Shown: positions 14,416-21,974 of the stretch, piece after piece | Position numbering within the stretch: the first letter of the stretch is position 1 | How the letters are laid out: every line of letters starts with the position of its first letter | Source of the DNA: a virus | Reading direction: 5' to 3' (one strand) | IMG/VR virus record: IMGVR_UViG_3300025168_000586 | Coordinates: 1 to 25,773 of that record | Length of the DNA stretch: 25,773 nucleotides | Translations under genes and position numbers: made by a program | Notes under the pieces: model-generated | The model's input: only the letters and a program-made list of their open reading frames with translations | Databases searched by the model: none | Told to the model about the DNA's origin: nothing

Positions 14416-17400
14416 TAAAATAACCCCGCTTTTGCTGCGCCTGCCGCTGCCGACAAGCCTGCTACGCCCAAGCCTAGTATAGACTGAGCGGGTGATACGC
14501 CACCACCTGATTGTTGTGAGACGGCCATCTGGCTAGATGGTGCACCCTTGTATATGTCTGATAAGAACCCTACACGCTGATAAGGCTCATACTGCTGTTC
14601 AACCTGCGTTTTACGTGTTGCTTCCAGAACTGCTTGATCTTGTGCTTGCTGCTGCTTGCCGACATCGAAAACGAAGCCCGCTTCTTTCTGACCCATATTT
14701 TGCTGTAACTCACCAAGAGCGCCTTGACGCAAGCCCAATTCACTTAGGCCTTGCCCCTGTTGTAAGGCAAGCTGACCGTAACTTGTTCCAAGACCTGCAA
14801 TACCTTCGCCCATACGGCCTTGTAGCTCGGAGCCTTGTAGACCAAGAGCGCCACCGGCTTGTGAACCTTGCATGGCCATTTGGGCTTGGCCTTGACCAAG
14901 CTGACCAGACTGACCGGCTAACTGACCGGCCAATTGTTCCGCAGATATACCCATCTGCGCGGCCCGTGAGGCGATGTCCGCCTGTTGGTTTACGCCTTGC
15001 ATGGCCAACGCGCCGGTTTGCTGTCCTAATTGACCAACTAACTGGGCGCTACTTAGCCCGGTGTTTGCCGCAAGCTGCTGTAGATTCATACCCGTTGTAG
15101 CCAAAGCGTTTGCATTGGCTGACGCCATCTGCTCGGCAGATAATCCCAACTGACCGGCCTGATTCAGAGCCGCTAGACCCATCTGACCGCCCTGCTGTGC
15201 GCCTTGTTGTCCCATTTGTGCCGCGGTTAACCCCATTTGAGCGCCTTGTTGCGCACCGGATTGACCTAGTTGAGCCGCCTGCATTCCAAGTTGAGCGCCC
15301 TGCTGTGCCGCAGTCATACCTGTCTGAGCCTGTTGCTGCGCCGTGGTCGCTGCTAATTGTTCCGCAGAAAGTCCTAACTGACCGGCATTTTGCGCTGTTT
15401 GAGCTAACAACTGATTAGCGGACATACCTGTTTGAGCTTGTTGGTTAATCAACTGGCCCGCTAACTGTTCGGCACTGATACCCATTTGAGCCGCCTGACC
15501 CGCTAGTTGTCCCTGCAATTGTGCCGAAGACATACCAAGCTGTCCGGCTAATTGCTCGGCAGATTGACCTAACTGACCCGATTGAGCCAAGTTTGAAGCA
15601 GCAAGCTGTTCCGCGGACAGTGCTTGTTGTCCCGCGTTTAACGCGCCTTGTTGCGCCATCTGCTCGGCAGACAAACCAAGCTGACCTGCTTGCGCCAAGT
15701 TTGATGACGCTAGTTGGTTTGCACCTTGTTCTAGCTGTCCGGCCTGCCCAAAAGCAGACACACCTAACTGACCGCCTTGTGTTAGACCCTGTTGCGCTAA
15801 TTGCTCGGCACTCATGCCTGTTGTAGCGGCTAATTGCTCGGCGGATAGTCCTAACTGACCTTGTTGCTGTGCAGTACGTGCCGCAAGTTCTTCTGCGGAT
15901 AGGCCTAGTGTACCTGCGGCTTGTGCCGCGGCCATGCCCGCTTGAGAACCTTGGGCGCCAAGAGAGCCTGTAAGTTGTGCCGCTTGTTGCGCTCTGGCTT
16001 GTTGCGATTCAAAAGCTTGTTGCGCTCGTTGTGACGCACTTTCAAAACCTGCCTGACGCATACCCGCCGCAGTACGTCCCTGTTGTTCTAGGACGTTTCT
16101 TTGCAATTCTTGTTCAGCTACGGCTTGACGTGATCCGCCAAAGGCACCCGCACCTACCGCTTGAGCGCCAACCTGTTGCTGTTGTATGTTACCCGCACGT
16201 TGAATATCCGCTAAAGCTTGCTGAACCGCAGCATCTTCGTACTGATTCATAAACGAACCCGCGGAGCTAGGGTCATAACTGCCCGTAGTACCCGCTAGTC
16301 CTGCAATACCCGATTGAGCCGTCTCTGTCCCTAATGCACCTGCCTGCTGTAGGGCTTGTGCGGCGTCAGAAGTGATTCCTCTAGCGCCTGAAATTGCCGT
16401 CTGGGTTTGTTGCGCTGCTTGTTGCGCCGCGGTTTGTCCACCTGCTCTAGCTTGACCTGCAACGTTTCTAGCTGCTTGCGCAACGTCATCAATTCCGCCA
16501 ATAGCTCTTTCATAAGCTCCAATTCCTCCTGCCGCTGATTCTCCTGCCGCGGTCCGTGCAGCGTCACTTACGCCGCTTAAACCCTGACTAGCTTGTTGCG
16601 CCGCGAGCCGTGCTGCATCAGTAGCACCCGCAACACCTGCACCTGTTTGTTGAGCCGCGGCCCGTGCTGCGTCAGATACACCACCTAAACCTTGTGCGGT
16701 TCCCGCGGCACCTAATCTTGCACCTAATCCGGCTTCAGCCGCAGCATCCGCACCGGCTAATCCGGCTGCGCCAAGAGCTTGCTGTCCACCCGCCGCTTGG
16801 GCTCGGGCAGCTTGAATGGCCGCATTTGTTGCAGTACCGGCTTCTTGTGCTGCTTGTAAACCACCAATACCGGCCTGTGTAAGACCTGCACCCGCACCCG
16901 TAACGGCTTGACGTGCGTTCGCAATGGCAGCAGCAGAATCTGTGCCTGATTCTTGTGCCGCGGCACTTAAACCCGCTTGTCCTGTGGCAGCGGATTGTTG
17001 GCCTGCTAATGTTGCAGCATCTAGTCCGGTCTGTCCTGCGGCAGCGGCTTGTTGTGCCGCCAATGTTGCAGCATCTAGTCCTGCTTGCGCTTGGTCCGCC
17101 TGAGCAATACTGCCTTGACCAACACTTTCGGCTAACGATCTTGACGCGGCATCTGACCTAGCTAAACGACGTTTTTGCTCTGTTTCTCGACCAGAGTACC
17201 GCGCATCGGCAACAGCTTGTTGCGCAACGGTATTTGCTGCGGTGTTAGCAGCTTGAGTATCTGTAATTACGCCGGGTATGTTACCCGCCGCAGCGCCTAG
17301 AGCTGTTTGACCACCCGCCGCCGCCGTCCGTGCGCCGGTTGCGGCTGTATCTAGAGCTGTTTGCGCAGCAGTCGTTGCCGCGCCTCCCGCGTCAATAGCA

Positions 17401-17753
17401 CCTGCAATACCTTGCTGCGCGGCTTCAACTTGTCCGGGGACGTTAGCGGCGCCGGTACGCATAAAGTCTGCCGCTTCCGTTTGAAACGGTTGTGCTGCGT
17501 CCATGACGCCGCCCATAGCGGTTTGTGCGTCGCCAAGGGTATAACCGGCTTCGTCTAAATAAGGTTGATATCCACCAATTCCGGCTTCCGCAAGTTCGGT
17601 CGCCTTAATCTGAAGGCCAGACATTTCCGCAACCATGTAGGGCGGAATAGTTTGTCCTTGGTCAGCAAGAGCTTTGGCCGATTGCAAGAGGCCTAGCTTA
17701 TAAGCCTCTATCTCCGGTGCTTCACGTACTATCTGTGTGGATTGTTCAGCCAT
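14415..17753 (-). CDS. Ala/Gln/Gly repeat virion protein with 7/11/18-residue ladder (1112 aa)
   Basis: Composition is extreme: Ala, Gln and Gly dominate and there is almost no Cys, Trp or Pro. Residues 225-260 and 355-408 are 18-residue repeats (GLDAATLA.. and G..G.SDAAR.AA types). Residues 617-1020 are a ladder of G-[LMI]-SAEQLA-like units spaced by 7, 11 or 18. Between them, residues about 497-585 are a conserved-looking block (SFMNQYEDAAVQQALADIQR, AVGAGAFGGSRQAVAEQEL) of a kind I recall from other phage structural proteins. The last 90 residues are distinct. The repeats predict very long helices or coiled coils. A GGGAGGG ribosome site precedes the start. A ruler, scaffold or ejected internal role is inferred from neighbours and shape; a fibre or adhesin is the alternative. 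Confidence 0.85.
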   Translation of the reverse strand: MAEQSTQIVREAPEIEAYKLGLLQSAKALADQGQTIPPYMVAEMSGLQIKATELAEAGIGGYQPYLDEAGYTLGDAQTAMGGVMDAAQPFQTEAADFMRTGAANVPGQVEAAQQGIAGAIDAGGAATTAAQTALDTAATGARTAAAGGQTALGAAAGNIPGVITDTQAANTAANTVAQQAVADARYSGRETEQKRRLARSDAASRSLAESVGQGSIAQADQAQAGLDAATLAAQQAAAAGQTGLDAATLAGQQSAATGQAGLSAAAQESGTDSAAAIANARQAVTGAGAGLTQAGIGGLQAAQEAGTATNAAIQAARAQAAGGQQALGAAGLAGADAAAEAGLGARLGAAGTAQGLGGVSDAARAAAQQTGAGVAGATDAARLAAQQASQGLSGVSDAARTAAGESAAGGIGAYERAIGGIDDVAQAARNVAGQARAGGQTAAQQAAQQTQTAISGARGITSDAAQALQQAGALGTETAQSGIAGLAGTTGSYDPSSAGSFMNQYEDAAVQQALADIQRAGNIQQQQVGAQAVGAGAFGGSRQAVAEQELQRNVLEQQGRTAAGMRQAGFESASQRAQQAFESQQARAQQAAQLTGSLGAQGSQAGMAAAQAAGTLGLSAEELAARTAQQQGQLGLSAEQLAATTGMSAEQLAQQGLTQGGQLGVSAFGQAGQLEQGANQLASSNLAQAGQLGLSAEQMAQQGALNAGQQALSAEQLAASNLAQSGQLGQSAEQLAGQLGMSSAQLQGQLAGQAAQMGISAEQLAGQLINQQAQTGMSANQLLAQTAQNAGQLGLSAEQLAATTAQQQAQTGMTAAQQGAQLGMQAAQLGQSGAQQGAQMGLTAAQMGQQGAQQGGQMGLAALNQAGQLGLSAEQMASANANALATTGMNLQQLAANTGLSSAQLVGQLGQQTGALAMQGVNQQADIASRAAQMGISAEQLAGQLAGQSGQLGQGQAQMAMQGSQAGGALGLQGSELQGRMGEGIAGLGTSYGQLALQQGQGLSELGLRQGALGELQQNMGQKEAGFVFDVGKQQQAQDQAVLEATRKTQVEQQYEPYQRVGFLSDIYKGAPSSQMAVSQQSGGGVSPAQSILGLGVAGLSAAAGAAKAGLF
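14694..15905 (-). repeat. Protein-level ladder of heptad/hendecad repeats in the 1112-residue gene
   Basis: The repeat covers residues 617-1020 of the host gene. The recurring G-[LMIQ]-S-A-E-Q-L-A start points are separated by 18, 11, 18, 29, 18, 18, 11, 18, 18, 18, 18, 11, 7, 11, 18, 11, 18, 11, 36, 18, 7, 11, 18, 18, 7 and 7 residues. Every spacing is a sum of 7s and 11s, which are the two classic coiled-coil periods (3.5 and 3.67 residues per turn). The underlying DNA is only loosely repetitive. Confidence 0.85.
16530..16691 (-). repeat. Three 18-residue (54-bp) repeats, SDAAR type
   Basis: Residues 355-408 of the 1112-residue protein hold three consecutive 18-residue units beginning GLGGVSDAAR, GVAGATDAAR and GLSGVSDAAR. 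The DNA copies remain partly similar. Confidence 0.8.
16974..17081 (-). repeat. Two 18-residue (54-bp) repeats, GLDAATLA type
   Basis: Residues 225-260 of the 1112-residue protein are two 18-residue units starting GLDAATLA. The plus-strand string gttgcagcatctagtcc recurs at 17011 and 17065, exactly 54 bases apart, so this duplication is recent enough to be seen in DNA. Confidence 0.85.
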
Positions 17754-19525
17754 TACGCTGTCGCCCTCCCGCGGCTTTCAAGATTACGCATTACTGAATA
17801 CATGTTCTTGATTCCATTATTAAGGTTTCCGTCGCCAAGGCCACGTACCGCGTCGGTAGTCATCACAAACTCACCGGGCATTAACATAGCTCGAACGCTA
17901 TCTTCGCCTTTTGTACCTTCGGTGGGTGCTATACCGCCCGTGCGACGTGGGAAGATCGGTCCGCCGTCCGCGGCACCTTGGTATTCTTCCGTCACATAAG
18001 GACGGGCAAAAGGCCCGCCGGGGGTACTAGACCTCAAGTAATTTTGTTGGTCAATTGGCGTGTTAAAAGCAACAGCTTGTTGTGGTGGGGCATAACCCGT
18101 CAAATCTTCATCGTCAAGCATCGTGCTGCTACCAAAAGGTTCGTATTCGCCTGTTTCCTCGTTCAAGCGTATTGAACCCAAGTCTTTAACTAAGAATTTA
18201 CCGGGATCAGCGTCGATCAAGTCTCTACCCGTGGTAACCGTACCGTCGTCGTTATAATCCAAGAAATTAGCGCGTTCCGTTTCAGGGACATCAAAGAAGC
18301 CCGCGCCACCTGCGATAGCCGTTCCGGCTAATGCTGTTGGTCCAAACCTAGCTATCAGTCCGGGTCCCGCGGCGGCTTTGGCGGCTTCAAAACCTGCCGC
18401 TGTTTGAAGATGTTTTGGGGTTTCGGCTAAATAAGCCGCACCCTCTTTTACTCCCCCGGCTGCAATTTGTTCGGGTGATTGACCACCACGAAACATTACG
18501 TCACCTGTCTTTTCCAAAAAGCTACGTTCAACAGCAGCTTCTGTGGCAGCTTCTGCGCCCGTTTTCACAGCAGTTTCTGCGCCCGTTTTCGCAGCGGTTT
18601 CTGCGCCTTGCTTAACAGCAGCTTCTGCGCCCGTTTCTACAACAGAACCGGTATACATGCTGTCTGCTAAGTTATCAATTTGTGCAGTAGCCATCGGGTC
18701 AAATTTACTAAATAAGTTGCCTTCTCCACCAAAGCCACCACCTGTGAAGGTAGAACCGGCACCCGACAGTGTTTGACCAACACGGTCTCCAAAGTTCGAA
18801 GCGGCGTCGCCAACCTTACTCATAAAGCTGCCGTTACCGGGGCCTGTGAATCCCGCGGTTACACCACCGATCGCGCCAGATATAAGCGCAGACTTTAACG
18901 CGTCTTTTATACTACCGCCGTTTAGAAGTGTTCCAATACCCGAACCCATTGCGGCGCCATAAATTGGCCCGAGAGGCGTCATCGCTAATACGATAGGCAA
19001 GACAATTGGAGCTATTTTCTTAATAACCTTAACAACGCCTTTAAGAACTTTTTTAATGCCCTTAAATAGCTTTTTCAAAAAGAATTCAGGTAAACCTGTG
19101 GTAGGGTTAAGATCGTTAGCGTCGGCGCCAACAACATAAGCTTCAGGGTTTTCAACCCCCGCTTCTGTAAGAATATCGTAAATACGTTGCTTCATTACCT
19201 CGTCTTCGAGGAATTGTGCCGGGATGACTAATTCACCCTCTGCAACGTGGGCAAGCATATTGTCTTCGTTTCGACCATACTTGGCCATGCGCTCGGCCAA
19301 CGCCGGAAATTGCGCTATGCCTTCTGTACCGTAGTCTTCGGCTTTTTCGGAATAAACCTCCTCAAGCTCATCATCTTCCAAGGCAAAATCGCCAATACCG
19401 CCGGAAGGGACTTCAAGCTCCTCAAGTTCTTTGGATTCCTCGACTTCCTCGACTTCCTCGACTTCCTCGACTTCCTCGACTTCCTCGATTTCTAGCTTTT
19501 CATCTTTTAACGCTGCTTTGGCCAT
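17753..19525 (-). CDS. Putative virion protein with membrane-active segment and GEFVMT motif (590 aa)
   Basis: The N-terminus (about 12-40) is an acidic EEV tandem repeat. A HVAEGELVIP element (93-102) leads into a region ending PTTGLPEFF. Residues 149-171 form a Lys-rich amphipathic helix (KKLFKGIKKVLKGVVKVIKK), followed at once by a hydrophobic Gly/Ala stretch (172-195). Residues 298-329 are four 8-residue TGAE.A.K repeats. Residues 423-435 resemble a calcium-binding loop (DYNDDGTVTTGRD). The C-terminus has GGPIFPRRTGG (521-531) and LMPGEFVMTTDAVRG (548-562), a signature I know from many phage structural proteins of unknown role. The membrane segment suggests a protein that contacts or penetrates the host membrane during DNA ejection. 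It starts by TAATG with an AGGTGGAG ribosome site. Confidence 0.83.
   Translation of the reverse strand: MAKAALKDEKLEIEEVEEVEEVEEVEEVEESKELEELEVPSGGIGDFALEDDELEEVYSEKAEDYGTEGIAQFPALAERMAKYGRNEDNMLAHVAEGELVIPAQFLEDEVMKQRIYDILTEAGVENPEAYVVGADANDLNPTTGLPEFFLKKLFKGIKKVLKGVVKVIKKIAPIVLPIVLAMTPLGPIYGAAMGSGIGTLLNGGSIKDALKSALISGAIGGVTAGFTGPGNGSFMSKVGDAASNFGDRVGQTLSGAGSTFTGGGFGGEGNLFSKFDPMATAQIDNLADSMYTGSVVETGAEAAVKQGAETAAKTGAETAVKTGAEAATEAAVERSFLEKTGDVMFRGGQSPEQIAAGGVKEGAAYLAETPKHLQTAAGFEAAKAAAGPGLIARFGPTALAGTAIAGGAGFFDVPETERANFLDYNDDGTVTTGRDLIDADPGKFLVKDLGSIRLNEETGEYEPFGSSTMLDDEDLTGYAPPQQAVAFNTPIDQQNYLRSSTPGGPFARPYVTEEYQGAADGGPIFPRRTGGIAPTEGTKGEDSVRAMLMPGEFVMTTDAVRGLGDGNLNNGIKNMYSVMRNLESRGRATA
18539..18634 (-). 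repeat. Four 8-residue (24-bp) repeats, TGAE type
   Basis: Residues 298-329 of the 590-residue protein read as TGAEAAVK, QGAETAAK, TGAETAVK and TGAEAATE. In the plus-strand DNA the block with ttctgcgcc recurs every 24 bases. An alanine-rich helical linker is the likely product. Confidence 0.85.
19441..19485 (-). repeat. Nine-base coding minisatellite (EEV codons), five perfect copies
   Basis: The plus strand reads cgacttcct five times without change, with degenerate copies on both sides (cgatttcta follows at 19486). On the coding strand this is a run of Glu-Glu-Val codons near the N-terminus of the 590-residue protein. The period is a multiple of three, so copy-number change would lengthen or shorten the acidic tract without breaking the frame. 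Confidence 0.92.
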
Positions 19526-19758
19526 TATCCCGCTCCACCTGTAATGCTTTCAGGCATGGTTACTTGTATTATTGTACTTCGGTTCTCTTCTCCCGTCCAT
19601 GTCGAGCCGCACTGAGGACAGTTGCCCGCGGGGTAAGAAGCTATCTCTTCTGGCGTATCAACCGCATTACCACACGTGACGCAATGTACTACGTCTCGGC
19701 TAGTTGCGGGTTTCCACCTACTGCCGTCAGGCATGGTAATAATTGTTCCGTCACTCAT
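19525..19758 (-). CDS. Small zinc-ribbon protein (77 aa)
   Basis: Two CxxC knuckles are present, HCVTCGN at about residues 25-31 and NCPQCGS at about 46-52, with short flanking beta-like segments. This is a typical four-cysteine zinc-ribbon or rubredoxin-like fold. The N-terminal TIITMPDGSRWKP and the C-terminal TIIQVTMPES echo each other. It overlaps the upstream gene by ATGA and the downstream 590-residue gene by TAATG, so it is translated inside the virion operon. It could be a metal-stabilised virion part, an assembly factor or a small nucleic-acid-binding regulator. The sequence does not decide among these. Confidence 0.8.
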   Translation of the reverse strand: MSDGTIITMPDGSRWKPATSRDVVHCVTCGNAVDTPEEIASYPAGNCPQCGSTWTGEENRSTIIQVTMPESITGGAG

Positions 19759-20051
19759 GATGTTGTTACCGTAACGCTACCCACGGTCCCTGCGGCTTGT
19801 GATCCCCTAAGATAAGGCTTATTGGCTACCGTTATTCGTAACTCATCGCCATACTGAAAAACACCACCCAGAGGAAGGTTATAGTTGTCGGTCTGTAGGT
19901 TAGGCAACGTCAAAGCCGAAGCTTGCCATGGACCGGGGTTATTAACTTGTTGCAAAAACACAGAAAAAGCACGAACAACTTCTGCCATGTATTCCGAATT
20001 GTAATCAGACGGCGCATTTGGAAATAAGGGTTGTACTAAACCTCTACTCAT
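19755..20051 (-). CDS. Small structural-type phage protein (98 aa)
   Basis: An N-terminal helix (EYMAEVVRAFSVFLQQVNNPG, split here as EYMAEVVRAFSVF and LQQVNNPG) is followed by short beta strands: NLPLGGVFQYGDELRITV and a Thr/Val-rich C-terminus. The helix plus beta-sandwich layout and its place beside the tail-nozzle-like gene fit a minor tail or neck component. I know similar small proteins next to this gene in podovirus-like phages but not their role. It overlaps both neighbours by ATGA. Confidence 0.75.
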   Translation of the reverse strand: MSRGLVQPLFPNAPSDYNSEYMAEVVRAFSVFLQQVNNPGPWQASALTLPNLQTDNYNLPLGGVFQYGDELRITVANKPYLRGSQAAGTVGSVTVTTS

Positions 20052-21973
20052 CTACGGCCATCCGGTCTTAATTCAACACGCGGTGTACCTAGTCTCCACT
20101 CTACACCCGTATTATCTGATTCTATCTTTAACGCAAACGAACGTCCCCTCAACCGAAGTCTTACTTGATCGGTAAATTGCTCTACAGGCACTGTCGAAGT
20201 ACGAATCACATTACTACTTACCGTTTGCGCGTAATCTGTGCCCGGAAAACGTCTTGTCTCAAGCGTAAAATCAACGTTTGGCGAAGGGGAGCTAGAACCC
20301 TCGAAAGTTACGTCTGGTATTAATTTGCTCAACAAGACAAAGTTATCTCCGGCACCCATGGACATTTGACTACTTTCTATATAAGAGCTAATAGCCGCAG
20401 GTGGATTAACACTGCCGTCATCTTGACCAAACTCATGGTAATAAAGGTATCCGTCTAAACTGGCGGCAATGGGGAAATCTTGAATACCGCGGTCAATCCA
20501 CGCGGTGCGCGATAAATTGCCGTAATACCACACCTGTTCTTGATAGTTGTACACAACGTATTTGTCGATGTTATCTGAACCCGATGAAGGGTAGTACCAC
20601 CAAACCTCCGAATAAGAAGAATTAATGGCGGCTGTTACTTTTTCGGATTGTGATTGATTGAAATCATTAAACACGTAAGCGCGTACTGAACACGGCAACT
20701 TTTGTACTTGACCCGTATACAGGTAAAACTCTTCTTCACCCATCCACATGACCATGTCATCTACGGCGACAGCCGCTAAAGGACTAGCAATTGTAATGTT
20801 TTCGGAAATCATTGAAATACCAAACGTAAAGGGCGGTCCCAAGTACTGCATGGCGTGTAACGATTTATCTGTAAATACTAATATTTGCTGCCGTGTTTCA
20901 AGAGCCGTGATTATCTCAGAGCCCGTACCGATACGGAGATCACCTGCCGTGTTAGTGGCTTGTGCTGACCAAACTAAAGGGTTTTCTTGATCCGAAAAAC
21001 GAATAAGTAGCGGGTCTTGTACGCCAATGTTATCTTGCGCATCACATCCGAACACTAGCACGTGTCGGTCTCGATCTGAAATCATCACCTGTTTAGCAAT
21101 AGTGGGCGTAGTGGCATCAGCACCGGCTAGGTCCGACAAGGATACTGCGGGTGCAAAAGGTGCGGAACTGGTAGATTTGTCCCAGTAATAAATACCGCCG
21201 TTACGGACGTTAATGATTAAGTCTTCACCAAAATTGTCGTGGCTCCAGATACGGAGAATGTCACCAACCGCGGTAAGGTTTGCTCCGGAACCCCATGTTC
21301 CTCGGGACCACGTGCTTGCGCCCCAACCGTTTCCCGCGACAGTGGTGTCTAGCCCGCTTTGAATTTGATACGTTCCTACGATAGACCCGCCGCCGTTTCC
21401 TGAATCAGACGCGTTAGCTACAACGGGCGTAGGCGTGTAAGTACCGTCAACGGTAATGTCGTTAACGGTAGCAACGGCCCTAGCAACGAGTTCATATGAA
21501 TTAGCGTTTACAATTCTAGTTATTTGATATTCTTGGTTTAAAACAGCGGCTGTAACAACACCGCCTAGCGTTGCCGCGCCACTAAACGTAACGAAATCGT
21601 TTTCGTTAGCGCCGTGGTTTGTGTCTGAAACAGTAAGCGTAGACGATCCGTTAGTTGCGGCGAAAGTTACATCACCCGCCGAAGTGGTCGAACGAATAGG
21701 GGTAATGTCATTGTAGGCACCCCCTTCGTTGATGTAATATTTTAAATGTGTGCCAAGACCTAAATAGCTTGCGCCGTCTAGTGCAACAAAAGGCTTTATT
21801 GCTCGGCACGTGCCTAAAAAACTTTTGCCTGAGTATTTTTCCCAACCCCCGATTTTTTCGGGGGTGCCGAAACGAAACCTTACTTTGTCACAGTCAAACC
21901 AACCACCTTCGTTTGTATAAGAAGTGGTCTCTCTGTTTACTCCGGGTCTAAACTGTAACTTTTGTAAGGGCAT
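20048..21973 (-). CDS. Tail-nozzle-like structural protein (641 aa)
   Basis: The start (LQFRPGVNRETTSYTNEGGW, then DCDKVRFRFGTPEKIGGW) is a signature I recognise from a widespread family of podovirus-like tail proteins. The bulk is beta-rich with recurrent aromatic and Gly-Tyr-hydrophobic strands (for example VLVFGCDAQDN, ILVFTDKSLHAMQYLG, VWWYYPSSGS), consistent with a propeller-like nozzle such as T7 gp12 or P22 gp10, though that equivalence is inference. Residues about 98-185 look like an inserted beta domain (TLTVSDTNHGANENDFVTF), of the sort often labelled FCCH-like in such proteins. The gene begins one base after the stop of the 78-residue gene and overlaps the next by ATGA. It probably sits at the tail tip. 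Confidence 0.82.
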   Translation of the reverse strand: MPLQKLQFRPGVNRETTSYTNEGGWFDCDKVRFRFGTPEKIGGWEKYSGKSFLGTCRAIKPFVALDGASYLGLGTHLKYYINEGGAYNDITPIRSTTSAGDVTFAATNGSSTLTVSDTNHGANENDFVTFSGAATLGGVVTAAVLNQEYQITRIVNANSYELVARAVATVNDITVDGTYTPTPVVANASDSGNGGGSIVGTYQIQSGLDTTVAGNGWGASTWSRGTWGSGANLTAVGDILRIWSHDNFGEDLIINVRNGGIYYWDKSTSSAPFAPAVSLSDLAGADATTPTIAKQVMISDRDRHVLVFGCDAQDNIGVQDPLLIRFSDQENPLVWSAQATNTAGDLRIGTGSEIITALETRQQILVFTDKSLHAMQYLGPPFTFGISMISENITIASPLAAVAVDDMVMWMGEEEFYLYTGQVQKLPCSVRAYVFNDFNQSQSEKVTAAINSSYSEVWWYYPSSGSDNIDKYVVYNYQEQVWYYGNLSRTAWIDRGIQDFPIAASLDGYLYYHEFGQDDGSVNPPAAISSYIESSQMSMGAGDNFVLLSKLIPDVTFEGSSSPSPNVDFTLETRRFPGTDYAQTVSSNVIRTSTVPVEQFTDQVRLRLRGRSFALKIESDNTGVEWRLGTPRVELRPDGRR

Positions 21974-21974
21974 A

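Noticed and set aside
14537-17161. Several plus-strand open frames of 72-187 codons opposite the 1112-residue gene
   Set aside because: They are shadows of the Ala/Gln/Gly-rich repeats: antisense of GCN/CAN codons avoids stops. Their products are low-complexity Leu/Arg/Pro-rich, overlap each other, and lack ribosome sites.
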